A stretch of 64,000 nt of DNA, from the NCBI GenBank assembly GCA_019802505.1, contig JAFMOC010000268.1, positions 220,001-284,000 on the forward strand, read 5' to 3'. Numbering within the stretch: position 1 is the first letter of the stretch; each line of letters begins with the position of its first letter. Below the pieces are notes generated by a model. The model was not told where the DNA came from. It saw only the letters and a list, made by a program, of their open reading frames with translations, and made no database searches. The stretch comes from Corydoras sp. C115. Its lineage: Eukaryota > Chordata > Actinopteri > Siluriformes > Callichthyidae. A program made the translations under genes and the position numbers. Positions 9,801 to 20,959 of this stretch are shown here, piece by piece.

Positions 9801-12800
9801 CATAAATGAAGACATGAACCAGAAGTTTATGTTAAGGCTTAAGTGCTGTTTGGAGTGATGATGGTTTACCTGCCGGCCTCCTCCTGAGACCCCACGTCAT
9901 CGTACAGATCTCCATCGTTGTCGGGCGGAAGCCGTCCATGATTTTTCAGCGAGACAAAGTCGATCTCAACCGATTCGGTCTTGACGTAGCCGACTAAATA
10001 AAAGAGGAGGGCAGAGCGGCTGATGTAGTGTGATGGTGGGCTCATGTTTATTCTACAGCTACATTTCTACAGATCTTGTCAGGATCTTCAGGCATCTTCT
10101 AAACGCGGTGGAGAATGAGCCGAAGGTTTTAGGATGTATTGGATTATGATGTAATAAACAGAGATACTTGCTGTAATGATCAGAAATCTGTTTTTCCCAG
10201 CTTCTCTTTGGATGTCATGTACACATCATTTAAAAAAGACCTCATCTGTCACTTGATACTTACAGGATCCGTCCTGATTTCTGGCCAGCCATCGACCTTC
10301 GGGGTTGTCTGTAACGCGGATGATCTCGATGGTGTCGCCTTGTTTAAAGCTGAGCTCATTTTTTCCACCCTTACAGTCAACCCTCGCTTTTCCTTTATGG
10401 ATGACACGAAGCACTCCGGACAGCTGGAGAAAAAAAACACCATCAACCAGAGTAACGTACGTCCAGCTGTTTCAGCACAGTGGATACATACATACAATAC
10501 ACACACAGAAGTATTGGGACACCAATATATTGGACAGATGTCCACAGTTTTCTAAAGCATCATTATGCTGGTGGCGGCACGGTGGCTTAGTGGTTTGGCA
10601 TGTTCCCCTCTCAGCACTAGGGATTCCCGGTTCAAATCCCCATCTGGGTGGAGTTTCCATGTTCTCCCCGTGTCAGCGTGGGTTTCCTCCGGGTTCTCCG
10701 GTTTCCTCCCACAGTCCAAAAACATGGATCAAGTCATTTGAGTTCTCCAAATTGCCCCATATAGAGTGTGTCTGTGTGTGTGTGTGTGTGTGTGAGTGTG
10801 TCCAGAGATGGATGTGCCCCCTGCCCTGGGTGTATCTGCCTAGCGCCCGAAATGTTCTCCCCTGGATGGGCATGGGGAACCCCCCCGCGACCCTAATAGA
10901 AGATAAAGTGGAAGATATGGATGGATGGATGGATGGATCATTATGCTGCAGCAGGCTTTTGAAGGTTAAATCATACACTGTACCCTCCAAACTCACTTTG
11001 TATTTTTTCCTAGCTTCTGCTCCTTCTTCTCCCGCTCCTTCTGCTCTTTCTTTTCTTGCTCTGCTCGCTTTTTGTCCTCTTTTTCACGTTTCTTTTCTTG
11101 TTCCCTTGCCTCTGCAGCACAACTGGGAATGAAGCAGCATCCATTAGGTCGGTTTGATCGAATACACACGATGCACCGAGAGAACATGCTGTCGGGATAG
11201 AACCTACCTGTCAAGGTCCTCGTACATATCCTCACCTGACTGTACGAAAAAAAGACCAAAGTGGCCATAAATAATGATGACAACATAGCAATTTGTAATA
11301 TTATTTCATAGGTGTCCAAACCATGATCTGCTACAGAGGTTTAGTTTAACCACGAGGCTCCAGTCTTACCTCATCACCTGCAATGGACAAAATCAGTACT
11401 TTAGATTGGACTGGGTGGATTTGTGGTGAGTGTTTATTACTGATTGATGTCTTTAGCTCACCATGAGTCTGACCAATATCATCATATTCCTCCTCTGCTT
11501 GGTTTCTGTCATTAGAAACAACATTGTTAATAAAAAAGGCATTATGGAAAAGAATATTGGACATAATTTTCCTTAAATTGCATGTTTTTCTGTTTCATAA
11601 CGTCAATAAACGCACTTTCATAAGTGATTTAATGACTTTTTTTGTAATATATGCGTTTTAATTGAGTGTTTTTAGTTTAATTTAGTTTAGCAGTGGAATG
11701 AGGCTGAATCTCAATCGTCAGCCGTAGATCGTACGAGTGCACTTGCGTAGTCTGCACTTGATTCTCTCTGCGCCCTACGTAGAACTAGGGGTGTAGTGTT
11801 CGATTGCAATTTGTAACGCAGCCTCAGTTTTACCGGTCGTTTTGTGTTGACTAACGGAGGCAAATCACCTGAGGTAAATAAATACATAAAACACATAAAA
11901 TGTCATTTATTATTAAATTAAAACGTAATAAAGGGTGTATTTAATAAGGTTCATAATAAGGTTAATAAGGTTTAATAAGGTTTCGTGAGTAAAGTTAGCT
12001 GTAAGTCTAATCTGTCGTGTGGCTCCAACTTCCCCTTAACAAAACGCCTCAAATTGCATGAAGGTATTTGACATATCTAACATTTATTTTTAACAGTTGT
12101 CATTGATAAGTAATTTCACCGAGCAAGCAGACGACAGTGTGTAAGTCAATGTATGAGTTTATATCAAATCACTGTATTTATATCCAACCCCATTCTGCCT
12201 GACTAATAATATACAATTTTCCCAAATATGTATTTTTTGTATTTGTGTGTGTATTTAGTAGTAAATAAAATATGTACATCCATGTGTAGGCCATATTATT
12301 AAGTTTAACTTCTTGCTTCTATGATTATCTAAATAATAATCTGTAATTTGTAATTAAACTTCCCTCGTCATGTTTTTAACCAGAATGTTGAACTAAATGA
12401 ATACAATGCATTGAAACATGACTGACATCTGTCCAGGTCCGGGTCGAGGAGGCAGAACCGGCGCTGACGGGGTGCTGGGGTGCGACACCGGCGGTTCAGG
12501 ACGACTCTCTTTGGGTAATTCAGGTTCTGAAACAGAAAAGCCTTTTAAATTTTGTCTTGAAGTTGAGAACATGGTCCGCAGAGTCAGCCCCATATGACTG
12601 AATATATATCTCTGTATGTATATAATACACATCATTAATCTCAGACATTAATTATTCAACTATTTTAACCTGGCTTTTGTCCAGCCGTGAAACAGAGGGG
12701 TATAAATCATTAAGTCTTGTTTTAAGTGTGTATATACAAAACCGCTTTGTAGTTGTGCATCCGCTCTTTGCACTTCACTCGAGGTGTAAGTCTAAGTGCA

Positions 12801-15721
12801 GAATATTTAACGTAAATTTAGATAAGATAAGATCATAGATATTATTTTGTTGTTTTGTGTATTTTTGGTATTGTGTATACACTTTTTGGATAATAGTATT
12901 TAAACATGTTATTTAGGACGCAGGAGACCCAGTCATTTTTTTAATCCCATTACCACAGGTGTTAAAAAATCAAGCCCGTATCCATGCATGGTGGACATTT
13001 TTTTTTTTGTTCCAGCATGTCTGTGCCCCAGGGCACACAGCAGGGTTGGCTGAGGATGATGTGGAAGACATTAACATTTTGTATGAAAATCTCTTCCTTT
13101 GAGGACAATTTCTGATACAGTCGGCCTTAGGTCTGTAGGGCAGTTCCCTCAACGCTGAACCCGGCGCGGCGCCTAAACCACAAGATCTCACTTATTTTGT
13201 AGGTGAAGATGCAGTAGAAGCACAGTGCAGTCTAAAAATGAAAGCTTTCATTTAACTTTGTTCCCTTTTCAAGCTTCCCGGTTTTTGTACAGTTTTCAGC
13301 TGCCCATAAGCGAGGGGGAAGTTGGCGGTTCGTACTTCAAGCTGAAATTTTGTCAGGGTTTCTTACCCACGTGAATCTGGACGCCTTGTGTATCAGCGAC
13401 CACTGCTTATAATCACTGAACCAGAAAAGAGCTTCAGTGATCAGTTTGGTGACATCAGTCTTAATGATCGTCGTTAATATCAGGAGGTACGAGCCCACGG
13501 ATGTCCAAGATCGAGACAGAAATTAAACCAACATAAAATGTGATGTCAACATCTCTTTAAGGGGTACCTTATGTATAAACATGTATATATTGTGAGATTT
13601 ATGTACGAAGCCTGAGTAATGTACGTGATGATGAATGTCGCATTGTAAGCTATATAGTGAGAAACTGCGAACACTGGAGGATATTGCACTTTATCATGTG
13701 ATACAAACGCCGTCTCGAAGGTCAAACAGGAAATCGCCTCAGAAACTCCTCTATTCGCAAGAACACTCCTCCTCACTGCTACGACGATCGAAAGGCTCTC
13801 ATTTTTAACTTCAACATCGGTGTGAAGGCATTTGGTATAAGGTGTGAAAACAGAAATAGCTTGGCTTCGCGATGCACTGTGTTTAATGCTACAGAAACGT
13901 GCCTAAGATGGTCCCCTCTCTACAGCTATTACAGTCTTCTTCCACCAGAGGCGGTAGTGTGTCTGAATCCCATTATTTAAAAGAGCATGTCAGACATCTG
14001 GATGCTGAGGATGAAGCCACCAGGCAGGAGGAGTAGGAGAGGAGTATGACCTGACTCACCATCTCAGTTCTAATTCATCCCAAAAGAGTGATGGGATTAG
14101 GATGTCAGGATGTTCTACACTGACCGCTCTGGACCATGTGTTTATGGGTCCATGACGATACATTCCAGTAATGGTGGCTGCTTTTGTAGCTTCATAAAGC
14201 TGTGTTATTGTAAATGTCTATTATTTTATATTAATTACTATTAGTGATGCAGTTGTATTAATGTTAATGCGATGCTTTTTGGTGGTTTTCGCATGTGGTT
14301 TCACTGCTGAGGAGAATGAGCTTGTGGTTTTCTGTTCTTGTGTATTTTAGTTTTTTTTTTTTTTTTAACAGTTACAGTTCATTTTTACTTTGTGGAAACA
14401 GTTTGGGGAAGGCTGTGTTGCAGTGCAAAGCGCAGCACATAAACACATGGTCCAGTTTGTTTGGTGTAATACATCCTGATCGGCCCTAACCCCATCACAC
14501 TTTTGGGATGAATTAGAACTGAGATTGTGAGCATGGTTGTCTCATCCAACATCGGTTTCTGACCTTACGATTGCTGTTATAAATACGTGGATTTAAATTA
14601 GAGGATAAGGAAGTATAATAACAGGATCATATTCATATCGATATCATCTGTCACTACAAACAGTTTATCAGATCTAACTTCTGTGAATATCCCGTCGTCG
14701 TGTTCTGAGGTCAGAATAATTTGTTAGTTGTAAAAATATGGTACTCACTTTCTTCCTGGGGGGCCGCATTCTTTTTAAACTTCTCGATGTTGACCCGGGG
14801 GGGTCGGTTGGGTTTGCTCGGGGGACTTCCGAGAGCAAAAATGTTGGGTAAGGGATTTTTTTTGGGTGCGTTTGGATTGTCTGAGACGGTGGGTTTCTTC
14901 GGGATGGTCGGTCCTGATGCTGCTGCGGGTTTGACATCCTCTTTTGTTGTTTCCTCTGCTTTGAGAAAGCGGTTTTGGGCGGCACGAAAGCTGGACTTTC
15001 CCGTTGTTCCGGAGAAGGACTTTACTCCAGGCTCATCCTCCTTGGACTGCTGCTTGAGCGCGGAGAAGGTATTGTTTGGTTTGGGAGGGGTGGCTTTTAA
15101 AATAGTTGCACTTGCCGTTGGAGTCGTGGGTGTGTTCGATGAGGGTGCGCTTTCATTCTTCTCCACTTTAGCATTTAAAAACGGCTTGGCTTGGGTCGGT
15201 GGTGGTTTTGGGAACGTAGGTTTGTTCTCCAGAGTGGTGTTGCCCGTCGGCGGTTTCTGGAATGCTGGCTTGGGAAACACAGGCTTCACCGCTTCACCGT
15301 CGTGGTTCGAATCCGTCGGCGGTTTCTGGAATGCTGGCTTTGGAAACACAGGCTTCACCGCTTCACCGTCGTGGTTCGAATCCGGCGGTTTGAGTTTGAA
15401 GGGTTTACCAAACGGAGGTTTTCCTTCTTCTGTAGAGTTTGCGCTTTGGTTCTCAAATTTGCTCGCAAGTTCACGTGACTTTAGGTTCTCCATTGGGCTC
15501 TTGAAGGGCACGTCACTCCGGGTGTTCTTCAGGAAGCTGGGTTTGGGTGCGCTGTTAGCAGAATTACCCGAGACGCTGGACTCGGCCCCAGGTCTCTTAT
15601 ATCCCACCGGTCCAGATAAGGTCGACTGGATGGGGGACTTTAGACGAGGAGCACCGCTTCCCTCCATCGTCGTGGCTCCGGTCTGGAAACGGGCTCGGAT
15701 CGCACTCAGATCGGTCTTCTC
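5843..15721 (-). CDS. fyb1: FYN-binding protein 1 (ADAP/SLAP-130), 17 exons mapped
   Basis: Cytosolic T-cell and platelet adaptor linking SLP-76, FYN and SKAP to integrin activation. Exons: 15721-14749, 12526-12427, 11505-11462, 11377-11370, 11239-11208, 11122-10997, 10423-10264, 9993-9870, 9787-9768, 9619-9553, 8288-8248, 7664-7601, 7459-7378, 6825-6672, 6581-6548, 5988-5957, 5865-5843. Phases agree at every junction except 10997/10423, where one base appears missing. The large exon encodes a Pro/Lys-rich region. Next come LPPRPGPG, a KKREKEDKKR basic helix, helical-SH3 domain 1 (GGKNELSFKQGDTIEIIRVT), Tyr motifs (EEYDDI, MYEDL, LYDDV, VYDDV, LYDDV, IYDDI), helical-SH3 domain 2 (EFRKKFKFDGEITVL) and C-terminal AIYDND. 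About 694 codons, against about 780-830 in human. The first exon is open at its 5' edge. Its EKTDLSAIRARFQ resembles the N-terminal motif of FYB2 and PRAM1, so the true ATG is probably in an unseen upstream exon; ATG 15667 is the fallback. Confidence 0.93.
6193..6528 (+). mobile_element. tRNA-derived SINE, copy 2 (fyb1 intron)
   Basis: Full-length plus-strand copy starting GGGCGGCACGGTGGCTTAGTG and ending in (GGAT)n, with B box GGTTCGAATC at 6236. It lies between the last two-but-one fyb1 exons. Confidence 0.88.
6829..6864. repeat. (CA)n microsatellite beside a fyb1 acceptor
   Basis: A CA tract that on the minus strand reads as TG repeats immediately before the TTTCAG acceptor of the fyb1 exon starting at 6825. 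Confidence 0.95.
7012..7338 (+). mobile_element. tRNA-derived SINE, copy 3 (fyb1 intron)
   Basis: Full-length plus-strand copy: GGCGGCACGGTGGCTTAGTGG head, GGTTCGAATCCCC B box, body, C-run, and AATGAATGAAT tail ending 40 bp from the fyb1 exon at 7378. Confidence 0.9.
7862..8190 (-). mobile_element. tRNA-derived SINE, copy 4 (fyb1 intron)
   Basis: Minus-strand copy. The plus strand shows the tail (ATTCATCCATTATCTTCTGC) first and the tRNA-like head last (B box GGATTCGAACC near 8131). Confidence 0.88.
8755..8890 (+). mobile_element. Degenerate Tc1-like transposase fragment
   Basis: Holds CCCTTTGGGATGAATTAGAAC, reading Leu-Trp-Asp-Glu-Leu-Glu, then the TCCAGCATCATTGATTCCAGA segment. This order is typical of the region around the last catalytic residue of Tc1/mariner transposases. 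No open frame remains. Confidence 0.55.
9355..9490 (+). repeat. Dispersed repeat R1 fragment (related to the left-end satellite)
   Basis: Contains CCCCAATAACACCTGCCCTG, GTTCTGACCATCAGAG, GATGGACTACAGAACG and GTAGAACTACAAAATCCA. The same ordered blocks recur at 27160, 37160, 41135 and in part at 51560, defining a dispersed element. Confidence 0.6.
10573..10940 (+). mobile_element. tRNA-derived SINE, copy 5 (fyb1 intron)
   Basis: Full-length plus-strand copy with B box GGTTCAAATC near 10630, an internal TG expansion at 10770-10795, and a (GGAT)n tail. It occupies the intron between the fyb1 exons whose phases disagree. Confidence 0.9.
10997..11122 (-). CDS. fyb1: fyb1 exon 6 with apparent 1-nt frameshift
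   Basis: The minus-strand exon runs from acceptor TTCCCAG to donor ACAAA|GTGAGT. It enters in phase 2 and encodes the conserved basic helix (EKKREKEDKKR, EQEKKEQKEREKKEQK). The family pattern after this is KK(F/Y)K followed by LTG or LSG in the next exon. Here the KKYK codons are present but in another frame, after a run of six A (plus strand T at 11003-11008). The exon is 126 nt, so it exits in phase 2, while the next exon (10423, LSGVLRV) must be entered in phase 0. One extra A in the run would restore both the frame and the family motif. Confidence 0.75.
11370..11377 (-). CDS. fyb1: fyb1 8-nt microexon
   Basis: GTGATGAG sits between a strong acceptor (TTGTCCATTGCAG) and a strong donor (GTAAGA). 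It completes a Gly codon and adds Asp-Glu, and its phases fit both neighbours (phase 1 in, phase 0 out). It joins QTH to SGEDMYEDL. Confidence 0.7.
11700..11828. mobile_element. MITE-like palindromic element
   Basis: Starts GAGGCTGAATCTCAATCG and ends GCAATTTGTAACGCAGCCTC, an imperfect inverted terminal repeat (GAGGCTG...CAGCCTC). About 125 bp, non-coding, with no transposase. It resembles the element at 28132 in length and in its GACGC/GTCCC-type ends. Confidence 0.4.
12990..13040 (+). mobile_element. Tc1-like fragment
   Basis: A short block, TTTGTTCCAGCATGTCTGTG followed by CCCCAGGGCACACAGCA, matches the usual Tc1-like transposase segment reading Pro-Ala-Cys-Leu/Thr-Cys-Ala before the acidic core. 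A relic only. Confidence 0.45.
13920..14140 (-). mobile_element. Tc1-like transposase fragment
   Basis: The minus strand carries CTTTTGGGATGAATTAGAAC (plus 14075-14094) followed by a decayed downstream part. It lies in the large fyb1 intron, opposite in orientation to the copy at 14395. Confidence 0.5.
14395..14565 (+). mobile_element. Tc1-like transposase fragment
   Basis: Contains AACAGTTTGGGGAAGGCTG, CCTAACCCCATCACACTTTT, GGGATGAATTAGAACTGAGA and CTCATCCAACATCGG in the order seen in Tc1-like transposases (conceptually Asn-Pro-Ile-x-x-Leu-Trp-Asp-Glu-Leu-Glu). The frame is broken. Confidence 0.6.
15252..15388 (-). repeat. fyb1: 69-bp tandem duplication inside fyb1 exon
   Basis: Two 69-bp copies start at 15252 and 15321 (each GGTTTCTGGAATGCTGGCTT on the plus strand). 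They encode 23 residues twice in frame (DSNHDGEAVKPVFPKPAFQK unit). The copies differ at very few positions, so the duplication looks recent or homogenised. It lengthens the proline-rich region. Confidence 0.93.
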
Positions 15722-18700
15722 CTGCAAATTCAGAACAGAGATACATATAAACGGAGCCAGGAACACAGAGCGACCACCTGAGTTTGTTTGACAATGAGCG
15801 AGCAAATGAGCGGGTTTGTGTATAGGATGTGTTCACTTAAAAAAGTATGTGACACAATTGTGAGTGAGGTGAGACAAGTATGGGTGAGGTGACACCTACG
15901 TATTACCATATAGGAGACATTGTAATGACCGACAGGCTGGGACAGAAACGGGCCATCCCCAAACTGTAAAACTGAATGACACCTAAATTTAGAAATTAAA
16001 TGTGTGTCCCAATATTTTCCCTCCATAAAGCAACTTTTTGTTTAGAAAAATGAAAACACGGTTAATTAAGATTCTCGTTTATTAATTCAGAAGGTTTATC
16101 TTTAGGAAGCTGCAGAATTATTCACAGAGATAAGGTCAGAAGGTTGTATAAAACATCGCAGTCTGTTCATTTTGACCTGACACTGAAGACGTCTCGATAC
16201 TTAATGACTACTATTAAAATGCTCAGCAACACAAAATGACCTTAAACGAAAATAAAAACTATTTTTTAGGGTTTAAAGTCGAGCCGAGAGTGTTGGGTAC
16301 GTTAGTAATGATTACAGTGATTGTTTACCGATAATATCTGAGTAAAACTTCTGTAAATTAAAATTAGAAATACAGAATTTAGAATAACCACAAAGGTATG
16401 AGTTTCACCTGTAAAGAAAGATGTTATTTTCATACCTCTGCCTGTCTTTATTTCAGTTCTGTTTAAAAATGCTGACCCCCCCCCCCCCCGCCTCCTGTTT
16501 CCAGATCTGCAGACTGAATTAAAACCTTAATGTTTAAATAGTTTCAAAACAGCAAAATTACTTACAGGTTAGAAACATCAGTGAGGAGGGACTGGACCTG
16601 TCTGTCTGTGTGTGTTAGGTGCCTCAGGAACACTGCTGCTTTCAACACTCTTACAGGAACTGATCATATTAAACACTCATAAATATAACAGCAGGAAGTT
16701 AAAATATGCAGAGGGCATGACCAATAGAGAAAAACAAAACCCCTGTGTTTGTTGACCGTATAAAGAGGCCGTGTGAAAGTCTTTTGTTTTTTTGTTTGTT
16801 TTTTTTACAGGGGGAGTAAAATGTCACCTATAATGCAGAAATGTTCAAATATACTGAGCTCATTTTTTTAGGAGAGGAACTTGATGGGTATCTGGCAGCT
16901 GACTATAGTCCATGTTTTGCATGAGTAACAATGGCAGTAGGTGGTGGTGATATGAGTACTGTGTAGTACTGTGGGTCGTCCACTGTGGAGGGAGTGTGAC
17001 TTGTGGTAGTGTTGAAGGGAGGGTTTTTTGCAGCTGTTGCTTCAGTCTATCTCACAAAATATAAGAGTACCTGGACTGAAATTGCCACCTACAGGTGACT
17101 GACACCTTACACTTTGTCCTTTATGTTTCCACGATGGTCTGATTTTTTTTAATATTAACCATCAGAATAAATCCATCATTGTTAATATGTTTTAAAAATC
17201 AGAATCAGAATCAGGTTTATTTGTCACAAACGTAGATATACATTGTACAGCCAGCAGTGGAATTCTTTCCTGAATTCTCCACATGAAGTTTAAATTTAAG
17301 AAGATAAGAAAAATAGAATAAAGATAAAATAAAATAAAATAAAATTTAGCTATGTATATACACTGAATTTTGAAAATAGGAGAACTTTTTTTAAGTGAAA
17401 AAATCCTCATGGGATGAGGTTATATCCCAAATGAATCTTAAGGCCGGTGGTTTAATCGTAAGTAAAGGTGTTCTGTGTTAGGTTACATATATATTTAGAA
17501 ACCGGTGTGTCAGGTCAAATATCAACATGCAAATTATGTTCTTAGTAGAAATTCTTGTCACTTTTGCAAGCACACATTCGTTTTCCCATCCGTTCGACCG
17601 GAGTGCTCCTCATTGTTCCCAGCTGACCAGGTGGACGTGACACGCCTGGATTAATGAGCACTGTTAGAACGGGATAGACCTCAGCACACATCAGGAAGTG
17701 CAGATAAGGACAGGGCTCCTGACGGACGCCTTATAACCGTTCTGCTGGCAGTCGGTGGAAAAGCAGAAGTCCGGCGCCGGACACAGGGACGGAATTAGTC
17801 AATACTGATTACATTATCAGTGGAAGGAACGGGCAGACCAACTTAGAACAGGACTTCATAAAATGATAGGGTTTACAGATCATCTCTAAAATGATGTCAA
17901 TAAAAATGATCCATGAGATGTCAATGAAATCCACGGTTTAGTGTTTTCTCAGGTTTTTTTTCATTTAAAGCTGGCAGAGAACCTTGGTGGATGGAAAGAA
18001 TCTTCATCCTTATGACCAGCTGCCATCAGATATTCATAGGTTGATGTGTAAATGTGCTAATGAAACAGGGAATTTTTAGTTTTCTTACTCAGCATTTCCA
18101 TATTTAGAAGTTCCACCCATGTGCCATTTGCTCGTTTTAGTTCTATCTGTGTTAGGTTAGCAGCTCAGTTTTAATCTGCAGAACGAATTTATATTAAATA
18201 CAAATGATCTGTACTGCATTCGATGTCGTGGATCAGACGTATCTCACTGGACAGGTCAGAAAACGTGACCGGATCTTGGGGGATCTACACCTTAGATCTA
18301 AATCCAAATGCAAAAAGTTTTTGGGTCTTGATGTTAACTTTTAAAATCTGTTTCGCGACAAGCACACTATAAATACATTCGAATATTTATTCCCAGTAAT
18401 GAATCGGAACCCCGACTGTTACCAACTCTCTAACTGGCAAAACCGAGCGGCCTCGTGTTATTGTGCAGGACTTTCTTTTAAAGGAATGCCGTTCTCTGTA
18501 TTGGCAAATCCGTGGAATGTTGTCTGATCGACCCATCGGAGATGATTAACTAGTGCGGCTCCGAGGAAGAAAGAATTTAATTTTCATGGTGAAGCGAGTG
18601 AAGAACTGAGAGATGGTGCCCAAAATAAAGAGGAACATATGTTGATGAAGCAAGCAGAAAAACCCTCAGACTTACACAATCCAGCAGAACAGAACTAAAA

Positions 18701-18747
18701 AAAAATGCCTCCGATCTGCTGTATCATTTAAGGTTGAATATACGGGC

Positions 18748-18750
<3 letters not shown>

Positions 18751-18834
<84 letters not shown>
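18751..18834. repeat. (TA)n microsatellite, about 41 units
   Basis: A pure TA run of about 82 bp, ending in TAATAAAA. Confidence 0.98.
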
Positions 18835-18837
<3 letters not shown>

Positions 18838-19138
18838 AAAACAAATGTATTTACATTTCCACACATTGAGTACATCCATCATGAACACACACATTTGTAG
18901 GTTTCACACACATACAGTAGCCCTTGGGTCGAGTCCTGTGTACAGTGTGCATATGGTGTATAGGTGGAGGTGAAGGTGGAGATGAAGGTGGAGAATGTTG
19001 ACATGTCTAAACAAAGCACTCGGTCACCCTACAGAAAAAAATATAAGAACGTGCCACTCACCATGGCCGTGGACGGGGTTCCTTCTGGGTGTCTCTACAG
19101 CCTGAATCGGGCAACGCGTCTGTGTGCAAGTGCGCGCA

Positions 19139-19152
19139 TGTGTGTGTGTGTT

Positions 19153-19226
<74 letters not shown>
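19139..19226. repeat. (TG)n microsatellite
   Basis: A TG tract of about 86 bp with two early TTTGTG interruptions. Confidence 0.98.
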
Positions 19227-19227
<1 letters not shown>

Positions 19228-20234
19228 ATGCGGGCGCAAGTGTGAGACAGTGTTATTAAGCTCACTAGTCGGTTGCTTTGTGCTACTTCCCCTCAGAGCT
19301 GCTGGATGACGGTTCAGTCATCACAGGAAGCCCTATCTCCAACTCCATCACTTTCATTTGCATATTCCATACTGCACGTCTGTTCTTTCCAAAGACATGG
19401 GGACTGTCCACCACGAACCTCTGCTGGAAAACCTCAGACTTTTTAAACATGAACACGGGTGCGGGAAGCACAAAAAAATGGGATTGAAAAGTCAAATAAA
19501 GAGTTTGAATAAGTAATCAGTTACAAGTAAGTCATTATTATTAATGATTACATGGATCCATGATTCTGATCATTCTTGTTTAAGATAATAGAAAACCATT
19601 GTTATAAGTACTGTCCATGTTGTTGGGCGTGTTCTGCAGAAACCCAACAGATCGTCGGTGCACAACGATTAAGAAGCAACAAACCTTCAGCTCGGGCCCC
19701 TAATCTATCAGACTGTTGACTGAAATGTGCTCGATTGGGAGATTATGTAAGAATTGTGGTTCAGTCACGCCTTACCAACACCATGTGATATAATCATAGA
19801 GATGCACGTCTGCTTTCTAATTTAATACCCTGTGATCATGAGGCTTATCATCTGCAGGTGGTAGGACCATGAAATCGGGCGAGGCCGAGCGAATCCTTTA
19901 TTCTGTGAATTGAAATAAAGGGTTTTATGGCTTTACGAGGCTTTGCAGAAAGGAGGAAGTTGGATTTCAGGTGTGAAGCCTTTTTTCATTGTTCGTTTAT
20001 TGCTGCAGCCTTCCCCCTGATGCTGTATGTTTTGTATATGACGAGGTGTAATTGCAAAGTTTGTGGTTCATCTGGTTCACCATCAGTTCACCGAGGTGCC
20101 GTGGGATTGGAGTTGTGATCGTTACACACCCGTTATTTCTTCTTCTCCTTCTTCTATAACGGACGTTCGTTTGTCCAAACATGACCCTCCTGCCTGTCTG
20201 GGTTTGTACCAGCACTGAGTGCACTGTTACATAC

Positions 20235-20462
20235 ACCACTAATGGCTAGGGACATTTAGTCAGAATGGGGGCAATGGGTTGGGCATTTTTTTCCAGGTTC
20301 TCCAGTTTCCTCCATGGATTTAAGGTGAATTGGCTGTTCTAAATTGCCCCATGTAATATGTGTATCTATGTGTGTTAATGAGCAGGTGTATCTGCATTGA
20401 ACGGGGCATGGGGAAACCCCCCCCCAGTAGAGGATTGAGTGGAAAATAATGGATGGTTGGCA
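20235..20462 (+). mobile_element. Decayed SINE, copy 6
   Basis: Retains TTCTCCAGTTTCCTCC, AAATTGCCCCATGTAATATG, GGGCATGGGGAAACCCCCCCC and a GGATGG tail. The tRNA-like head is lost or unrecognisable. Confidence 0.6.
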
Positions 20463-20953
20463 CAGGGAGGACATGCGCCGGCCTCATCGGGGAATCCATC
20501 CTGGGTGTGTTGGGATCTGTCACACCGCCGTGCCACCCTCGCAGTTTGACTTCCGATTTATAAATATGGAAACAGAGGGTTAACAGGGTTCTCCGTCCTC
20601 CGTCACGTCGTCGCGTCTTTATAAAGCACGCAGAATTAACACAGAGTGGAGCTACAATACCGAAACTGAAACTACACCCTTCACGATGAAGGTCTGTTGA
20701 CCGAGGAACCTGAAGTAACGGCAACAAAACGAGGAAACGGAGAAGTGACGAGGCAACACCAAAACAAAAGTCTCACGTGAAACATTGCGGACACGTGGAG
20801 CAACGGACTCCTCCCGTTATCCAGAGCCTGAACCACACTGCTGGATGAAGCTGCTCCACCACCTGAGACTGCACTGTACTTATTAACATGTATTTAGGTG
20901 GAGGAGGTAAACTGGAGAATCATGAAATGTGCATCTTATTATAATAAACTGTC

Positions 20954-20959
20954 TTTATT
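20954..20959 (-). promoter_or_regulatory. Poly(A) signal of the CCDC80-like gene
   Basis: TTTATT on the plus strand (AATAAA on the minus), about 210 bp beyond the stop codon at 21170. It is the first canonical signal in that direction. Confidence 0.6.

Larger units (their letters stand above)
15722..20950. other. Intergenic or fyb1 5' region, no coding exon found
   Basis: Mostly AT-rich unique sequence. A minus-strand candidate 5' noncoding exon of fyb1 ends at a strong donor (ACCT|GTAAGT, near 16562), preceded by CTTCCTG ETS-type boxes, but I cannot confirm it. AATCAGAATCAGGTTTATTTG at 17203 is the usual 3' end of a fish interspersed repeat. The only other structure is the TA and TG tracts and a decayed SINE near 20235. 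Confidence 0.4.

Noticed and set aside
14721..15791. Plus-strand open frame of 356 codons
   Set aside because: It is antisense to the proline-rich fyb1 exon; no family resemblance.
16563..16620. Upstream coding exon for fyb1
   Set aside because: It has a good donor, but the frame that would join 15721 contains stops; at most a noncoding exon.
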